Positions 10,951 through 23,648 of a DNA stretch of 64,000 nucleotides are shown here, piece by piece. The DNA comes from Pseudophaeomoniella oleicola (taxonomy: Eukaryota; Ascomycota; Eurotiomycetes; Phaeomoniellales; Phaeomoniellaceae). Location: assembly GCA_003868215.1 (NCBI GenBank), contig QWDQ01000013.1:372001-436000 (forward strand), written 5' to 3'. The stretch's first letter is position 1. The number at the start of each line of letters is the position of its first letter. The notes under the pieces were generated by a model. That model ran no database searches, was not told where the DNA came from, and saw nothing but the letters and a program-made list of their open reading frames with translations. Made by a program: the position numbers and the translations under genes.

Positions 10951-12472
10951 CTATAGAAGGAAGATAAGTAGTATGCAGGCCAGAACGATACCACGGATGT
11001 TCTTCGGAGTGATAGAAGGAGGGAGCCCATTGGTAGAAGATGGGCGAGAACCCGTTGCGGTAGCCGAGGTAGGAGAGGATGCGCCAGTGGACGACTCGTC
11101 TCTCACGATGACATAGATCTCTCCAGTAGTATCAGAGGACAAAAATAGTCTACCATTTCCATCGAAAGCTATTCCAACTGGTCTGAAGCAGTCATTGGGA
11201 CAGGCTGTATTGTCTGCGTTGGTGAATATGTCCCTTGCTGCAGACATATCAGTTGATGCCGCCACAGGTGCACCATTTTCGAACTCGATGACTGAGAGCT
11301 TATACCCAACAGGGTCTGTTCGATCCCTAGCCCAGAGAGTTAGCAAATGATTGCATTTTGATACAAAGGTGCATTACCAGCTTCCATGAAAGCTCACCCA
11401 AGCCTGACTTCCACTGTCATTGAACTTGACGTCGAGGGGTGCCATATGCGCCTGGAAAGTCAAACGGGGCGGCACTTGAGCGGCACAATAGGAGTCATTC
11501 CGACTTTGACCATCAATTGGGTCTATTGCGAATTGACGACCTACCGTGAGATTGGAGTTGTTTGGGATGGTTGAGACGTTCCATGCGCTGAAACACCAAG
11601 GGTAGCCAAAATTCTGACCTTGTTCTGGGTATTCTGTGCCGTTGAGGTAACCGAGAAAGTTCATCTCCTCACCTGGGTTGTTCTGATGAACATCTTCGCC
11701 GTCTCTCATCATCTGGTCGACACTGTTTTCAACACTCCATATGCCACCAGTAAGAGGGTGTTCTGCCAAGCCCACCGAGTTTCGAAGCCCCCAACCCAGA
11801 CGGAGGCCTTGAGTAGGGTAATCGTAAGTACTCTCTGTCATATTGCTGACATCGAAGGCTTTCACCTGGCTGTGACCCGATGATAGCTGTGCAGCTTCTA
11901 GATCAAGATTCGACGTGCTCCCTCGACTGACTAAAAGTAACCCAGGTACTGTCTGGGAGAGGAGTAACGTCCTTGTCGTGTGACCACTAGTGTCCATCCC
12001 AGCGATGAGTGTTCTATTGTTGCTGGCTGTCCTGCTGGATGAATTGTAGTCCCAGGCAGATACCATCACGGAGGACGACGCATATAGAACACTCCCATTG
12101 CTCGAGAGAGCAATGCCATGATTCAGCTTCAACAACGGTTAATATTTCTTAGACCAACAATCAAGAAGGACATACTTGCTGACCAGCCACAACGGTAGTG
12201 TTTCCACTGACCGTAAGGCAGGTGCCACCACCATCTGTGAATGTCAGGACAGTTATTGAGCCTGTGCCTGCTTCCACCACAAGAAGGTTGCCGGCGTCAT
12301 CGAATTGAATGCCACGAGGACGAGAGAGACCCGTCGCAATCAACTGAGCGCGATATCCAGATGCGAGAGACGGTCGGATAGAAGCAGTAGGAGCTAGTGT
12401 AGTAGAGCAGCTCTGAGAATGACAAAGGAGAGCCAAAGCTGCAAACACTACGATAGTAGAAAATAGTGACAT
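10951..12472 (-). CDS. Secreted PQQ-dependent sugar dehydrogenase (AA12-like), GPI-type tail
   Basis: Three exons: 12472-12176, 12126-11378 and 11326-10951 (473 aa), with introns of 49 and 51 nt. An N-terminal signal peptide (MSLFSTIVVFAALALLCHSQ) precedes a six-bladed propeller of the soluble glucose dehydrogenase / L-sorbosone dehydrogenase type. Recognisable blocks are SRPRGIQFDDAGNLLVVE, NHGIALSSNGSVLYASS, SVGLAEHPLTGGIW, FGYPWCFSAW, the splice-joined VSFHGSWDRTDPVGYK, and RPVGIAFDGNGRLFLSSDT. Fungal AA12 enzymes use pyrroloquinoline quinone to oxidise pyranoses and pass electrons to other oxidases. The C-terminus has a Ser/Thr-rich linker and a terminal hydrophobic stretch (GIVLACILLIFLL), which suggests GPI anchoring. 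Many Asn-x-Ser/Thr sites fit secretion. No haem domain or cellulose-binding module is present. Confidence 0.85.
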
Positions 12473-13612
12473 TATGTCTAGGGTGGTGAGAGCAACTTTC
12501 GGATCGTGCTTGAACCAGAATCAATGAAATCCGGTCGGTCTTGTGAGGTTGTAGAGAAAGCCGTATGAAGCCCTGGCAGGAGTGAACAACCAAATCTCTG
12601 AGGGTATCCTCAAAACAGAGTCCTTCGATGTCGGAGATGCGTATAGGAAGTAAGGGAGGTTATCATAGGCCAAGATGCGATAGGGAATATAACTTAGCAT
12701 GCGTCATTGGAAATTGCGATGCTTGGCACGCCAACACGTCTTGTTCGCGAGACAAGCCATGGTTTGAGATCTCGGATGGACATTAATTCAATCGTGTAAT
12801 ACATAGTCATCAATATGCTGCTCTTATAGACTATAAGCATCCCAGCTGTAACAGAGTTTGTTGCAATGAGTGAGAATGAGGACGGCCAAAACTACATATC
12901 AGAGATAAGAACGAATTAAGCGTCAGAACCCGGTCGCAGATCTCAGTAAAGTTGAAGAGGAGAAGCTGATATGAAATCCGACCTGCATTCTTCTGTTTAA
13001 GAAGGTGTATTAATGATACCATGTCATGTGCTCGGACAAGAATCTCAATATCGGGAAAGTATATAGATCAATGCCGTACGATCGAGGCGACATATCGATA
13101 GGTCATGCAACAAATGAGTGAACAAACGTTTCCGATCAAGCTGATCTGTGTCTTTGCTTTTATCTATCGAAAGTCATTATCCATTCGTGATCCCGATTGG
13201 AGCTTCCTCCACTTCTTGACACATGTACATGTTTCCAACCCCTCCCCCACAAGAGAGCAATCGTGCAAACAGAAGGGAATGAAAAGAAACCGCTTCTCGT
13301 CCCATGGCATAACCGGACAGATATAATCCTAGAAGGTATAGAAAGCAGACCCAAACTGCCAATGTGTTCTTTGTGTCCACCAGGACAATGCAGAATTCCC
13401 ATATCCCATTTTTACCCCGAGATTTCCGACCATAATCCTGAGTCAAGCAACAAATAACCCATCAGAGGGGTTTTGGCCGTGGCAAAATAAAGAAATCGCT
13501 TAATGCAGTAAACAAAAGATCAAACAAAAAGGGACTGAACAGAGTACTTTCTCTGACGGAGTAGGACCGCCTGTTGCTCGTGCCTGCAGTGCGGAGGTGC
13601 TCAAGGTTGTAC
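12473..13612. other. Intergenic: AA12 upstream region and 3' side of the next gene
   Basis: About 1.1 kb containing the AA12 promoter (12473 upward) and the 3' flank of the long minus-strand gene ending at 13613. Short frames on both strands have no family features. No repeat or RNA was recognised. Confidence 0.35.
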
Positions 13613-16600
13613 TTAAACAACCGTCATTAATTTCATACGACCAGACAGATCACTCTCATTACTGGGGCCATTTGAACCCCCCAGATACCCGTGAGCGCTA
13701 TGACTTTTGGGTAATCCGTGCTGTGTGCTGCCAGCATCGTCATTCTCGCCAAGACTGCTGTCCCAGCTCGAGGCTTCTTCCAGAGCAGGCTTGAAGATCT
13801 GGCTGAAAGGTGGATCGCATGGAAGAGCTGCCATCTCAGGACTTTGAGATACGCCTTCCGCTTTTCGGATAATTTCTTTAAGAGCGCGTGTCATGACGCC
13901 AGCCCGTGTCACCAAATTTCGCAGATCCTGTGTATCAAAAGGCATCTTCTCGTAGGATATGCGGTCGATCGGTTGGTGGGAGACTTCAACTTCATTACGG
14001 CTTTGATAGATTGACTGTAAGAACGACTTGGCTTGAGCAACGCTGTCACCGCGAGGCCGCCCGCCGGGTGGTGTCGCTGGGCTGGAGGTGGACCTACGCA
14101 AGACGGAATTCCTTCTGTGGTGTCCATCTCCGGTCGTAGGTGACATGGCGTGCTGTCTCTGCTTAGTAGGCGTTTCATCCTCGAAATCATCAAATCCAAA
14201 GGTGGGCGAAGCCGGTGCTGGTGAGTGTGGAGCGTGGGAGTCATCATCTTCATCATCAACCGTTGCAAGGTTAATGATGCCGTCTGCATCCTTCCAAAGG
14301 CCTGCTGAAGGTCCGTCTATGATGTCTAGGGCAGTCGCATGAGTCCGCAGCCTCTTAAGTTCCTCAACCAATAAGGTCAACTCTTGTACTTGTCCAAACT
14401 GAATATGCACACTCGCTTGCCGATCGAGAATGGATTGTGGTACTCGCATCCCAATTTTGCCACTGAAAAGAGACGGAGGCTCTGCTTCATCATCGCCATC
14501 GCCATCCTCTTCAGCTTCCTCAAACTCAAAGTCGTCGTTCCACTCCTCGCTCACGCCCTTGTTTCCCAACCCCCAGGTTCCGAACTTTCCCGCATTTGCA
14601 TTTGATAGCACATCAGCATTTGGGTCCTTCGCCACAGGGACACTTTGACTTCGCAAATGCAATGCGCTCGGACCCCTACGGCCAGCCGTACGGCTCCCGC
14701 GTCCATCTGTAGCCTGCTTTCCATGTACTGTTTTTGGCCTTGGGCTCGAGCCATTAGCGGTATCCGACTTCTGCTGCTCAGACCATTCAAAAATTGACGA
14801 CCGCTTGCTAGGAGGGTTTGCACTTGGGTTCCAAGCGTCTTCAGGTAAAAGATTCGCTCCTTGGTATGGCAAGGGACTTACTCGCCGGGTGCTGTACGCC
14901 GGGAGGCCCGGGCTTAGATGGCCGGTATCCAGAGCGAGTTCTTCGCCATCGTCCAAGTTCCAGTCGTCATCCTCGTTCATGTCCATGGTGATTTCAGCCG
15001 ACTCCGGCCTTACTCGGACACGATCTGAAAGGGTATACTTCGTAGCCGAAGGCGGGGAAGAAGTGAAGTTATGCGGATATTCGTTATTGGAAAGTCGTAT
15101 CTGTGCATAATTATGCTGAACAGCTTCAGCAGCAAGGGGTGCCTTCATTGGCGTAGAAAAATGGTCATCATCACTCTCCTCGATTGCTGACTGCCGAGAA
15201 GACTTTGATGAAAATCTGTCGGAGAACGAACCTCCTTGAATGAGATCTTCGAGAGGGATCAATTTCTCCTTTGCTGATCCATGAGGTGGCGATTCGTCAA
15301 AAATTGTCTCGATACGTGGACCTCGCAAACCAGAGTGACTGCTCACTGTTGCACGCGTAGCCAGCGAATCATATGCAGTATCACTCTGAAAGTCCATCGA
15401 GTCTTCATCTCCAGACGTGAATACGCGAGTTTCGCCATCGGAACCCATGGCTGTGGAAGCTGGATCAGACCCAGCCTGCGACAGTCGTTTCATTCGAGGG
15501 TTGAAGACTCCATTTGAATGGTGCATTGTTGCAGGAGACGTGGAAATGAGATCTGTGGGGTTGCCTGTGAGCGGTTGCGAGTCTATCAGTGATGTATGAG
15601 GAAATGTAGGCGTCCCACAAGGCAAATCTATATCGAACCCTGACATCCTCTGCAAAGGAGGAAGAGGCGAGCGTAAAGATGAGTTCCGTTGGTCTGCAGT
15701 ATTGTCAACGCCGACGGTGAGGTCCAATTGTGGGGGTACCCCTGGCGCTTTGAACACTGTCGGGTCTGTAATGTTTCTCCGCCTCTGTAGCCGACGCTCC
15801 TTTCTCGATTCACGCGATATCGAAGAATCTATTGGTGAGGACACATGCCGGACCGTTACAGTGTTATCCGGCCCTTCTGCTCTTCTGCGTAAACTGTTGC
15901 CTCGTGATAGTTTCCAGCCTGATGTTCCCGACACAAGAACATCCCCTAAAGAAAAGGAGTGCCGAGACTTGGTCCCTGACCCATTGGCCGGTGTACGAGC
16001 TGCGGGATGGGTCTCAACTACGTGTTCCCCCGCAATTGCACCTATTCCTGTCGCTGGCCTATCCTCTGTGTCATCTATATCATCCCCAGATAGCCTAGGC
16101 GCAATCGATGTGGCCATAACTAGGACTGGCGGTTCGTCGAGATCGTGGTTGATCGTCTTCAGGGCAACAGTCTTAGCAAGACCTGAAGTGTGTCTTTTCC
16201 TTGGCTGTTCACTTGGTCGATGCGATCTGCTCGTCTCAAAATAAGGCCGCCAGGTTGATGAAGTTGAGCCTGAGGGTGCATTGCCAAACCCTCCATCCTC
16301 CACGAAAGACATGTCTATTTCCTCCTCCACCGCCATGTGGTGTTGTTGAAGCTCTGCCGTACGCTGATGACTGGTCGCTGGTCTTCGGAATGTGGAGATG
16401 TTGGCGGAGGGTTGGCGGAGAGCCCGTTGTGATGTGCTTCTCTTAACGAGTTTATTTGGCTGTTGAAAACCTGGATGCGCCGGGTGTGAGGGCAAAATGG
16501 GAGTTGTCGATCGGTTAGAGAACGAGATCGATGGAGTTGTTGGGCGAGACACGTTGTCGGTGAAGGAAGAGCTTGTTGACAGCCGTCGAAGCCAGGACGA

Positions 16601-17108
16601 AGATTTACGCGCAGCGAGGGGGCTGTCTTGCGACGGCGCGGCTCTCGGGTTGACGTTCTCGGTCAGAGGCGTGGAGATCGAGCGTACTTCGCGTCCGGCA
16701 GGTGTCCATGCAATTGTGTTATTCTTGTTATAGAGGGGTGTCTCATTAAAGGCGGCGCGGCCTGCTTCCTTTCTGCCCAGTATTCCACCCGTAGATGAAG
16801 GGTTCGGGGTCCCGTGCTCTGAAGGTGTCCAAGCTCTGCTATCAATAGGCGAGGAGAAAGAGCGAAAGTTGTCGCCGGCTTTCCTCTTGTTTGAACTTGG
16901 ACGTGGGCCAGGCGTTTGCTCAGGTCGACCGAAAGCGAAACCAGCAGCAGCGATACCTACAGTACTCAGAGCACACAACTGAGAGAGAGAAAATTAGCCC
17001 ACGATAGAGGTGATATACCACAAACATGAAAGTGAGGATTTTCGTGCCAGAAATGTTTTGGCGGAGACCAAGAAGCAAGGAGGCGCTCACCGTTGGGACA
17101 TGATCCAT
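13613..17108 (-). CDS. Long disordered protein, tentatively Byr4/Bfa1-like septation regulator
   Basis: Exon 1 (17108-17091) encodes MDHVPT; after a 112-nt intron exon 2 runs 16978-13613 without a break (about 1127 aa). The protein is Ser/Thr/Pro-rich and largely disordered, with N-terminal blocks NNTIAWTPAGREVRSISTPL and SSSWLRRLSTSSSF. The conserved C-terminal part contains FGTWGLGNKGVSEEWNDDFE, an acidic stretch, SVHIQFGQVQELTLLVEELK and a final helical region (MPFDTQDLRNLVTRAGVMTR). The acidic WxDDF-type motif and overall plan resemble Byr4/Bfa1, the partner of the Rab-type GAP that restrains the Spg1/Tem1 GTPase at the spindle pole body. I recognise this only by pattern, so the name is tentative; another cytoskeletal or spindle pole protein is possible. 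Many Ser/Thr-Pro sites suggest cell-cycle kinase control. Confidence 0.55.
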
Positions 17109-19750
17109 TGTCGTTTTACTCTATTTCTCTTGGGTCGATCTCGTTCCAGACGCCCTCTGACCTGCCTGGATCTTCGTTACTAAGCAGGCGAGGGCCGTCA
17201 ACATCATGCGTTCATGAAAAGATTATCGTTGCTGCGAGCATTGAATGGACCGAAAGTCGAAATCGTGTGTAGATTGGGGAGGGGGAGACTTGGTTGTTTT
17301 GTGTTGTGTCTTTTAAAGGTAAACAGACTTCTAGTGGGAGTAATGCACCCCCCCCAAAGCAACCTTACACGGTAAACGCTGATTTGGTTCGAAGCAGGCG
17401 TCAGAACCAATGCCGGTTAATCCAAATATCAAAAATGAAAAAAAAAATCAAAAGATGAAATGCAGGCTTTGAATAACCGAGCACACGCAAGATCCGACCA
17501 GCGTAAGCAAGGGCAAAGGAGAAGCAGAAAAGGCCTGTTCTTCTCAAGCAACGAGTGTGATGGAAGTTGGAATGAATCCGTCTTTGATTGTCTTGTGTGT
17601 GATTAGTAGGATCTTACTGTGTGTTAGGGAATAATAATGGGAAAGATGGGGTTGGTCTCAAGTTCGTTGATTAAATGAATAATCTCTCTTTACCTAAAGG
17701 AGCCTAACTGAGTCTACCTTGCCCTCTTCCATGGAGTCCATCTTACTGCGAATGATGACTTAATTAAGCGCAACTGAAACGAGTTCGAGGCTAAAGCTCA
17801 GGCCATCGTAGGTGCGGAGTTTAACTGGAGAGCCACTTCATCAACAAGCCCTGTACTAAGCCATAGTATAACTAGATGCCTTCTGGCGTCTCTACTAAGG
17901 GAATTACGGTAGGTAAGCTGAAGTATATGTCTTCCTCTTCATCGCATTACTGGATCTCATCCTTCAGGTACCTTGCCTTACGTGGAGGGCAATCTACTGC
18001 AGTGGCACAGCAGCTTCTTGGAGCCATGAGCTTATAATTAGGGTGGTCGTCCGACATGAGATCTTGGGACTGCAGCGAGTCTCATATGTCCAACCAATTC
18101 ATACTGAAACTACTGCATGAAATACTGCAGGTTGATCATCAAATGAAGAAACCAAAAGACTATGAGCATTGTGCTTGACTCGCTCAGCTTCGAATCCACA
18201 ATTGCATCGCCCAGTCTGTCTAGAGGATGGCTCCAAAGTGTGGACATCGAGCAGATCAACCTAACTTGAGGCTATATCCAACTCTCTCGTAAGAAGACTG
18301 TAGACTGTACAACCACCGAAAACTAACCACCCCCTCGCGGCGGAAAGTTAGCTGGTCTCTTCCAAGAGCAGGCAGATCCGATCCAGCGGCGCTTCTGCCA
18401 GCACACGATCACCCTTTGATTGGTGTCTATGTCTATGGCAAACGCCATTCCTTTACACCCGCAATTCTATTCACAGCACAGGGTTTCGCAGTATCATAAA
18501 AAAGGTCACTGCCCAACAGCTTCATAGCTAACTGCTGATAATGGCAAGGAAGAGCTCATCCAATAGATTCGAGTTTTCGAGTGACATCCGTGCCGTCTCC
18601 CCCTTTTTGATCCTTACCGTTATCATGTTTCCAATCAATAACAACAAACAATAAACCATACTGTTTCGGCAAAGAAGACGCGATACCTCAGCAGCCTTCT
18701 TAATTTGGACCGGGGCGTCTTTTCGCCCTAAATTAGACGCGTCAAGCACATCGAATGAGCGAAGCAAGGAAGAGCTGGAAAAGGCGGGAAGATTGACTGT
18801 ACCAATCCCAACGTGGGAATCAACAGGGAAATCCCCGGCCGCACGCGAAGGATGACGATCGCCTGGATCTGACGGCTTAACCTGAAAGTGAATCACCTTC
18901 CGTTGGTTTTCGAACCGGCGTCTCGACTGCCACTGCACATTTTCTTGTTTTTGTGAGAGCTTAGGGTTACAGTGGCTTGATCGCTGTGCTGGTTGTCGGA
19001 CTACCCACGGCAGAGAAAGACGGGTCGTACTGTACACCGTGCTCAGATAAGTCCGATGGGGTTGGCGATAAACCCGAAGATGTACGAGAAACGCAGCTCA
19101 CACTTCATGTTGGCACTATCCGAGCTGCGAACATACAGTATGCGAGCTTATATTAACTGTCGCGGAGTGACACATTTACCTGTGCTCTAATGAAAACGAG
19201 GCTGATTGTGAGGTTCATCCTTGGAAGCTGCGGCCACGGGCTTCCTTGCATCAACATCCCTGGGATTTTTGGACATGGGTCCTGGGTACGACGTAGCTAA
19301 GCGGGGGTCTTGCCATAGCAGAGGAACTAGACGATACGGCGGTGACCGGGATGAGATTAAGGTACGACATTTCGCGTCGACAGCTTCATCCATGGGCCGC
19401 CGGTCCAATTCGAAAACGAAGTTCGTGACAGCAGAAGTTAATTTGGAAGTCTCGCTCAACCAAGAACCTTACCAAGAGATCTCCTGTGTACATAGTAAGT
19501 ATAAGCCAGATAAGAAACCTGAAGGCTATGGCTGAGAACAATACCATTGTCTTTTCAAGTGTACAGGAGAATGAGCATCGGAATCCAAGGATAGGCAGGT
19601 TGGATTTTCTGGCACCGGCAGCCTTATCCAGAGAAATGATGCCACAGTGGTTCTGTTCCGAGACGAACTGAACCATGGTCGGCCGATCAGAAGATTGCGG
19701 CGATTTCACTGGTTGGCACTGGTGAGCACTAAAGGTAAGTGCTTTTCACT

Positions 19751-19762
19751 TACTACGTAGTA
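19751..19762. repeat. TACTACGTAGTA perfect 12-bp palindrome
   Basis: Self-complementary 12-mer in the gene-poor stretch upstream of GCN20. The same core recurs about 280 bases downstream and at two distant intergenic places in the window (near 41080 and 61260). Its role is unknown. Confidence 0.6.
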
Positions 19763-20030
19763 TGTACGGATCTCGAGGGATTTATTACTATCAGTATGTA
19801 CAATTGCGCTTCGTTTCCCGTTCACGCTAGTAGCGCCTGATGGGTCGAGCGGCATGGCGAATAGATGACCTACCGAAAAGGCCGTGAGAACGAACTCTTG
19901 TCACGCCAGCGAGCCAGGTCAAGGTGACAAAAGAGTTGGCCACTGGCTGGGTTCGTAGGCCATACTACGGATTTCCCTCTCGAGACAATCCCTGACATGA
20001 ACATGATCTTCATGTTCCGGATGGCCTGTC

Positions 20031-20062
20031 GTAATACGTAGTACTACGTGTACTGCGTAGTA
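20031..20062. repeat. Cluster of overlapping TACGTA / ACTACGT palindromic units
   Basis: The stretch reads as three imperfect copies: AATACGTAGTA, ACTACGTG and ACTGCGTAGTA. It could form alternative short hairpins or be a multi-site protein-binding region (inference). Confidence 0.5.
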
Positions 20063-21334
20063 GATCCTCGGCGCTTTTCCTTTGGGAGGCACCTCTTTTG
20101 ACATATCATCTCCTGACTTTTAGAGCCCAGCCCCGACTCCATGCTTTTGTGGAGTTTACTATGTACGTCGAGACGTGTCACTGAATAATAGCTCCGGGAG
20201 ATGCGCGTACTATATCATTACGCGCCAAAGCAGACGGGAGCTCAGCTTGTATTCGCTGTGGGTTCTCATCGCGGGGCTGAGCTGAATTCTGACTCGCACG
20301 ACAGCGATTCTAGGTAAGGTAGTCATTGTATTGATGGCGCTGTGTGCACGGTATACAACAGATCATGGTCACTAATGTCTACCCGGCAGATCAGCAGACG
20401 CCTCTGATACTCCCAAGCCGCGCGAATATCTACTCTGTATGTGTGTGCTACGTAGTGGGTGCAGCTCAGTTACCACTCTTTGGGGGGAACTGGTTCGCTG
20501 GGCTACTTGAATTGATTGCCAATCCGGGTTGTTCAATAAGCAGGGTTCACGTTTGGCTTGAAGCATCATCAGTGTGCCTGTATGCTGTACATTAGTATGA
20601 TCTCCCTTGGTGCATTCGCCGGCAGCAACTGTAAGGAACAATGTGACATAAAGATATCCGACCAGATTCGTATTGAGTTGTGCATGAACCGTGCGGTGAA
20701 GCAGTGAGGGTTTTGACCAGATTTATACAGGCCTGCCTTGACAGTCTAGACGCTTTGACGATATTGATCTGATCTATTTGTCCGACAGATAAGACACTTC
20801 TGATGAGTGTTGAGCAGAGTGCGGTCAAGTACATACTGGCTTTGCGTAGAGCAGATTCAAGACTTGATAAGCGCGGCAAGCAAAGTAGGTTATGTGTGGT
20901 AGTCGTTGATTGGCTGCAGTAAGTCTGTGGGGGTCTCGAAAAATAGAACGACAATGTCATCCGTTGTAGACCACATGTGCGAAAATGTCAAGATATCAAA
21001 CGTAGATGAACGCTCTCGAACAGTCCAATAAGGCAGCTCCTTGGGTGATCATTATCACTGCAGTGCCCATTCGCTTAGGACAAGTCCTTCAGTATCAAGT
21101 AAGGGGAAAGGCAAGGCGGACTCATCTTCTGTGGGACTTCTACGAAGGTCTTACCGGCATACACCTTATACTGGTCAAAAGGCCAACACCTTCACCGACT
21201 CTTGTGGCATCCGTCTCTAGGCTGATCAGGTTCGAGTAAATCTCGTGTAAGGAGAACCTTTGTGGCAACCGCTGGGGGAACTGATCAACATCCGCTCTTA
21301 TCATTTCGAGTTCCCGACCCTCGTCCGTCCAGCA

Positions 21335-23648
21335 ATGGAGGCCGAAATCCAAACTCAGATTCCGAATATTGATCATGTGATATCGGAATACTCGGTGGTA
21401 GGTACATCGTATCCCTTGGATAAATATGAAGGCTGAACACTCGATGCAGGGCTATCTTAACCATGCATCGAGACTATATTTTTCTGAAGAAGATGCTACC
21501 GCACAATCACCGTTAGCGGAGGCTCTAGAGGCAGTGACTGATATATTGGTTTCCGCCTCCGGTGATTTCAGCGAACAAAATGAATTGGCAATCCGTAACC
21601 TCGTGGAGAAATTCGTGTCCAAGCTCGCTGCTGCTGATGGCGTTGACGCCGAAAAGAGGCAAATGCCGTTTACGGCGAAGAGACTGGAGCAAACTATTCA
21701 GGTTAGCTCTCAACGAAACATCTCAACTACACTGGGCTTAGCCAGTGGTGGCGTCGATTTGGAAGCTGTGAATGCTCGGAAGGTCGAATCCAAGGTGGAC
21801 AAAAAGAAGCTCGAAAAAGCCGAAAGGAAGATTCGAGCAAAGCAGGACAAGAAGATTATGAAGAACGTCGAGTATGAAGCGTCAAGGCTGCTTGATCAAC
21901 CGGATAACACGCAGTCTTATGAGGAATTCTACATGGCAGTCAACCCTCTCCAACTCGGAGCCGATGCTCAGTCCAAGAGCAAAGACATCAAGGTTGACAA
22001 TATCGACGTGTCGATCTCTGGCAAGCGAATACTCATGGATACATCTTTGACACTCGCCTACGGTCGCAGATATGGTCTCGTAGGTCAGAACGGTATAGGA
22101 AAGTCAACTCTATTGAGAGCCCTGAGTCGAAGAGAGGTCGCTATTCCGACACATATTTCCATTTTGCACGTCGAGCAAGAGATTACGGGTGATGACACAC
22201 CGGCATTACAAGCAGTCTTAGACGCAGACGTCTGGAGAAAACATCTCCTTGCAGAACAAGAAAAGATCTCGCAACAACTTGCGGCTATTGAAGCCGAGAG
22301 ATCTACCCTCGCCGATACATCGAAAGATGCCGACAGACTCGACCAGGAACGCGAGGGTCTCGATATCACGCTCAGTGATATCCATGCAAAGCTGAGCGAG
22401 ATGGAATCGGACAAGGCGGAGTCGAGGGCTGCCAGCATTCTCGCCGGGCTGGGGTTCTCTCAGGAACGGCAACAGTATGCTACAAAGACGTTCTCTGGAG
22501 GTTGGCGTATGAGATTGGCGCTAGCGAGAGCTCTTTTCTGTGAACCTGATCTCTTGTTGCTTGATGAACCGTCAAACATGTTGGATGTGCCTTCTATAAC
22601 TTTCCTTTCCAATTACCTTCAAGGTTATCCGAGCACGGTACTTGTCGTCTCGCACGATCGATCTTTCTTGAACGAGGTCGCTACAGACATCATACATCAG
22701 CATTCAGAACGCTTGGATTATTACAAGGGTGCCGACTTCGACTCTTTCTACGCCACTAAAGAGGAACGAAGAAAGACAGCCAAACGGGAGTATGAGAAGC
22801 AGATGGCGGAACGGGCACATTTGCAAGCTTTCATCGATAAGTTTCGGTACAACGCTGCGAAATCATCGGAAGCACAATCAAGAATCAAGAAGTTGGAGAA
22901 AATGCCCGTCTTGGAAGCGCCTGAAGCTGAATACACCGTGGAATTCAAATTCCCAGATGTTGAAAAGCTTTCACCCCCAATCATTCAGATGCAGGGTGTT
23001 TCATTCGGTTACACGAAAGATCGGCCATTGCTTCGCAACGTGGATCTTGATGTCCAGCTTGACAGTAGAATTGGAATCGTCGGCCCCAACGGCGCTGGTA
23101 AAACGACCATGCTCAAACTTCTCATTGGCCAGCTTCAGCCTACGACCGGTCTGATTACCCAAAACCCACGCCTGAGGATCGGCTTCTTTGCTCAGCATCA
23201 TGTAGATGCTCTTGATTTGAATACCAGTGCGGTTGGTTTCATGTCGAAGACTTTTCCCGGGAAGACCGACGAGGAATACCGGCGACACCTGGGAGCATTC
23301 GGTATTACTGGAATGACCGGACTACAGAAAATGGAGTTCCTGTCTGGTGGTCAGAAATCCCGTGTCGCTTTTGCTTGTCTGTCCCTCCAGAACCCGCATA
23401 TTTTGGTTCTGGATGAACCGTCTAATCACCTTGATATTGAAGCAATGGATGCTCTCTCCGACGCTTTGAGAAACTTTGCAGGTGGCGTGCTCATGGTCAG
23501 TCACGACGTGACTATGTTACAGAACGTCTGTACCAGTCTTTGGGTCTGTGACAACGGAATTGTTGAGCACTTCGATGGAGATATCAAAGCGTATAAGAAG
23601 AAGATCACTGCACAAGCTAACGAAGCAGGCGTAGTCCAAGCTCACTAG
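21335..23648 (+). CDS. GCN20: GCN20, ABC-F translation regulator
   Basis: Exon 1 is 21335-21397 (21 codons) and exon 2 is 21450-23648, giving 753 aa. The 52-nt intron has a GTAGGT donor, and the join gives ISEYSVGYLNHASRLYF, the family's N-terminal block. Two ABC ATPase domains without membrane segments follow. Domain 1 has Walker A GQNGIGKST (about 233-241), signature FSGGW (about 369) and LLLLDEPSNMLD. Domain 2 has Walker A GPNGAGKTT (about 566-574), signature LSGGQKS and VLDEPSNHLD. A long charged linker containing RRKTAKREYEKQMAERAHLQ lies between them. In yeast the N-terminal region binds Gcn1, and the complex helps uncharged tRNA activate the kinase Gcn2 during amino-acid starvation. 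Length and architecture are normal for the family. Cytosolic, ribosome-associated. Confidence 0.95.

Larger units (their letters stand above)
17109..21334. other. 4.2 kb gene-poor intergenic region
   Basis: Separates the divergent Byr4-like and GCN20 genes, so it includes both promoters. The longest frames (18528-19037 minus; 19386-19709 minus; 20592-20960 minus) have no recognisable domain or supporting splice pattern. A run of eight C sits at 17348-17355. Short TACGTA-centred palindromes occur at 19751-19762, about 20031-20062 and about 20447. No tRNA box B or 5S-like sequence was found by eye. A long non-coding RNA or lineage-specific gene cannot be excluded. Confidence 0.4.

Noticed and set aside
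16201-16446. A plus-strand frame containing the string YADD, reminiscent of reverse transcriptases
   Set aside because: It lies opposite the long minus-strand coding exon, and no other reverse-transcriptase block is present. It is a shadow frame.
18528-19037. 169-codon minus-strand frame in the gene-poor region
   Set aside because: No recognisable domain, low-quality composition and no splice partners. Treated as chance.
19386-19709. 107-codon minus-strand frame with a hydrophobic stretch, overlapping a second frame at 19187-19459
   Set aside because: I could not find splice sites joining the two frames into a plausible protein, and neither resembles a known family.
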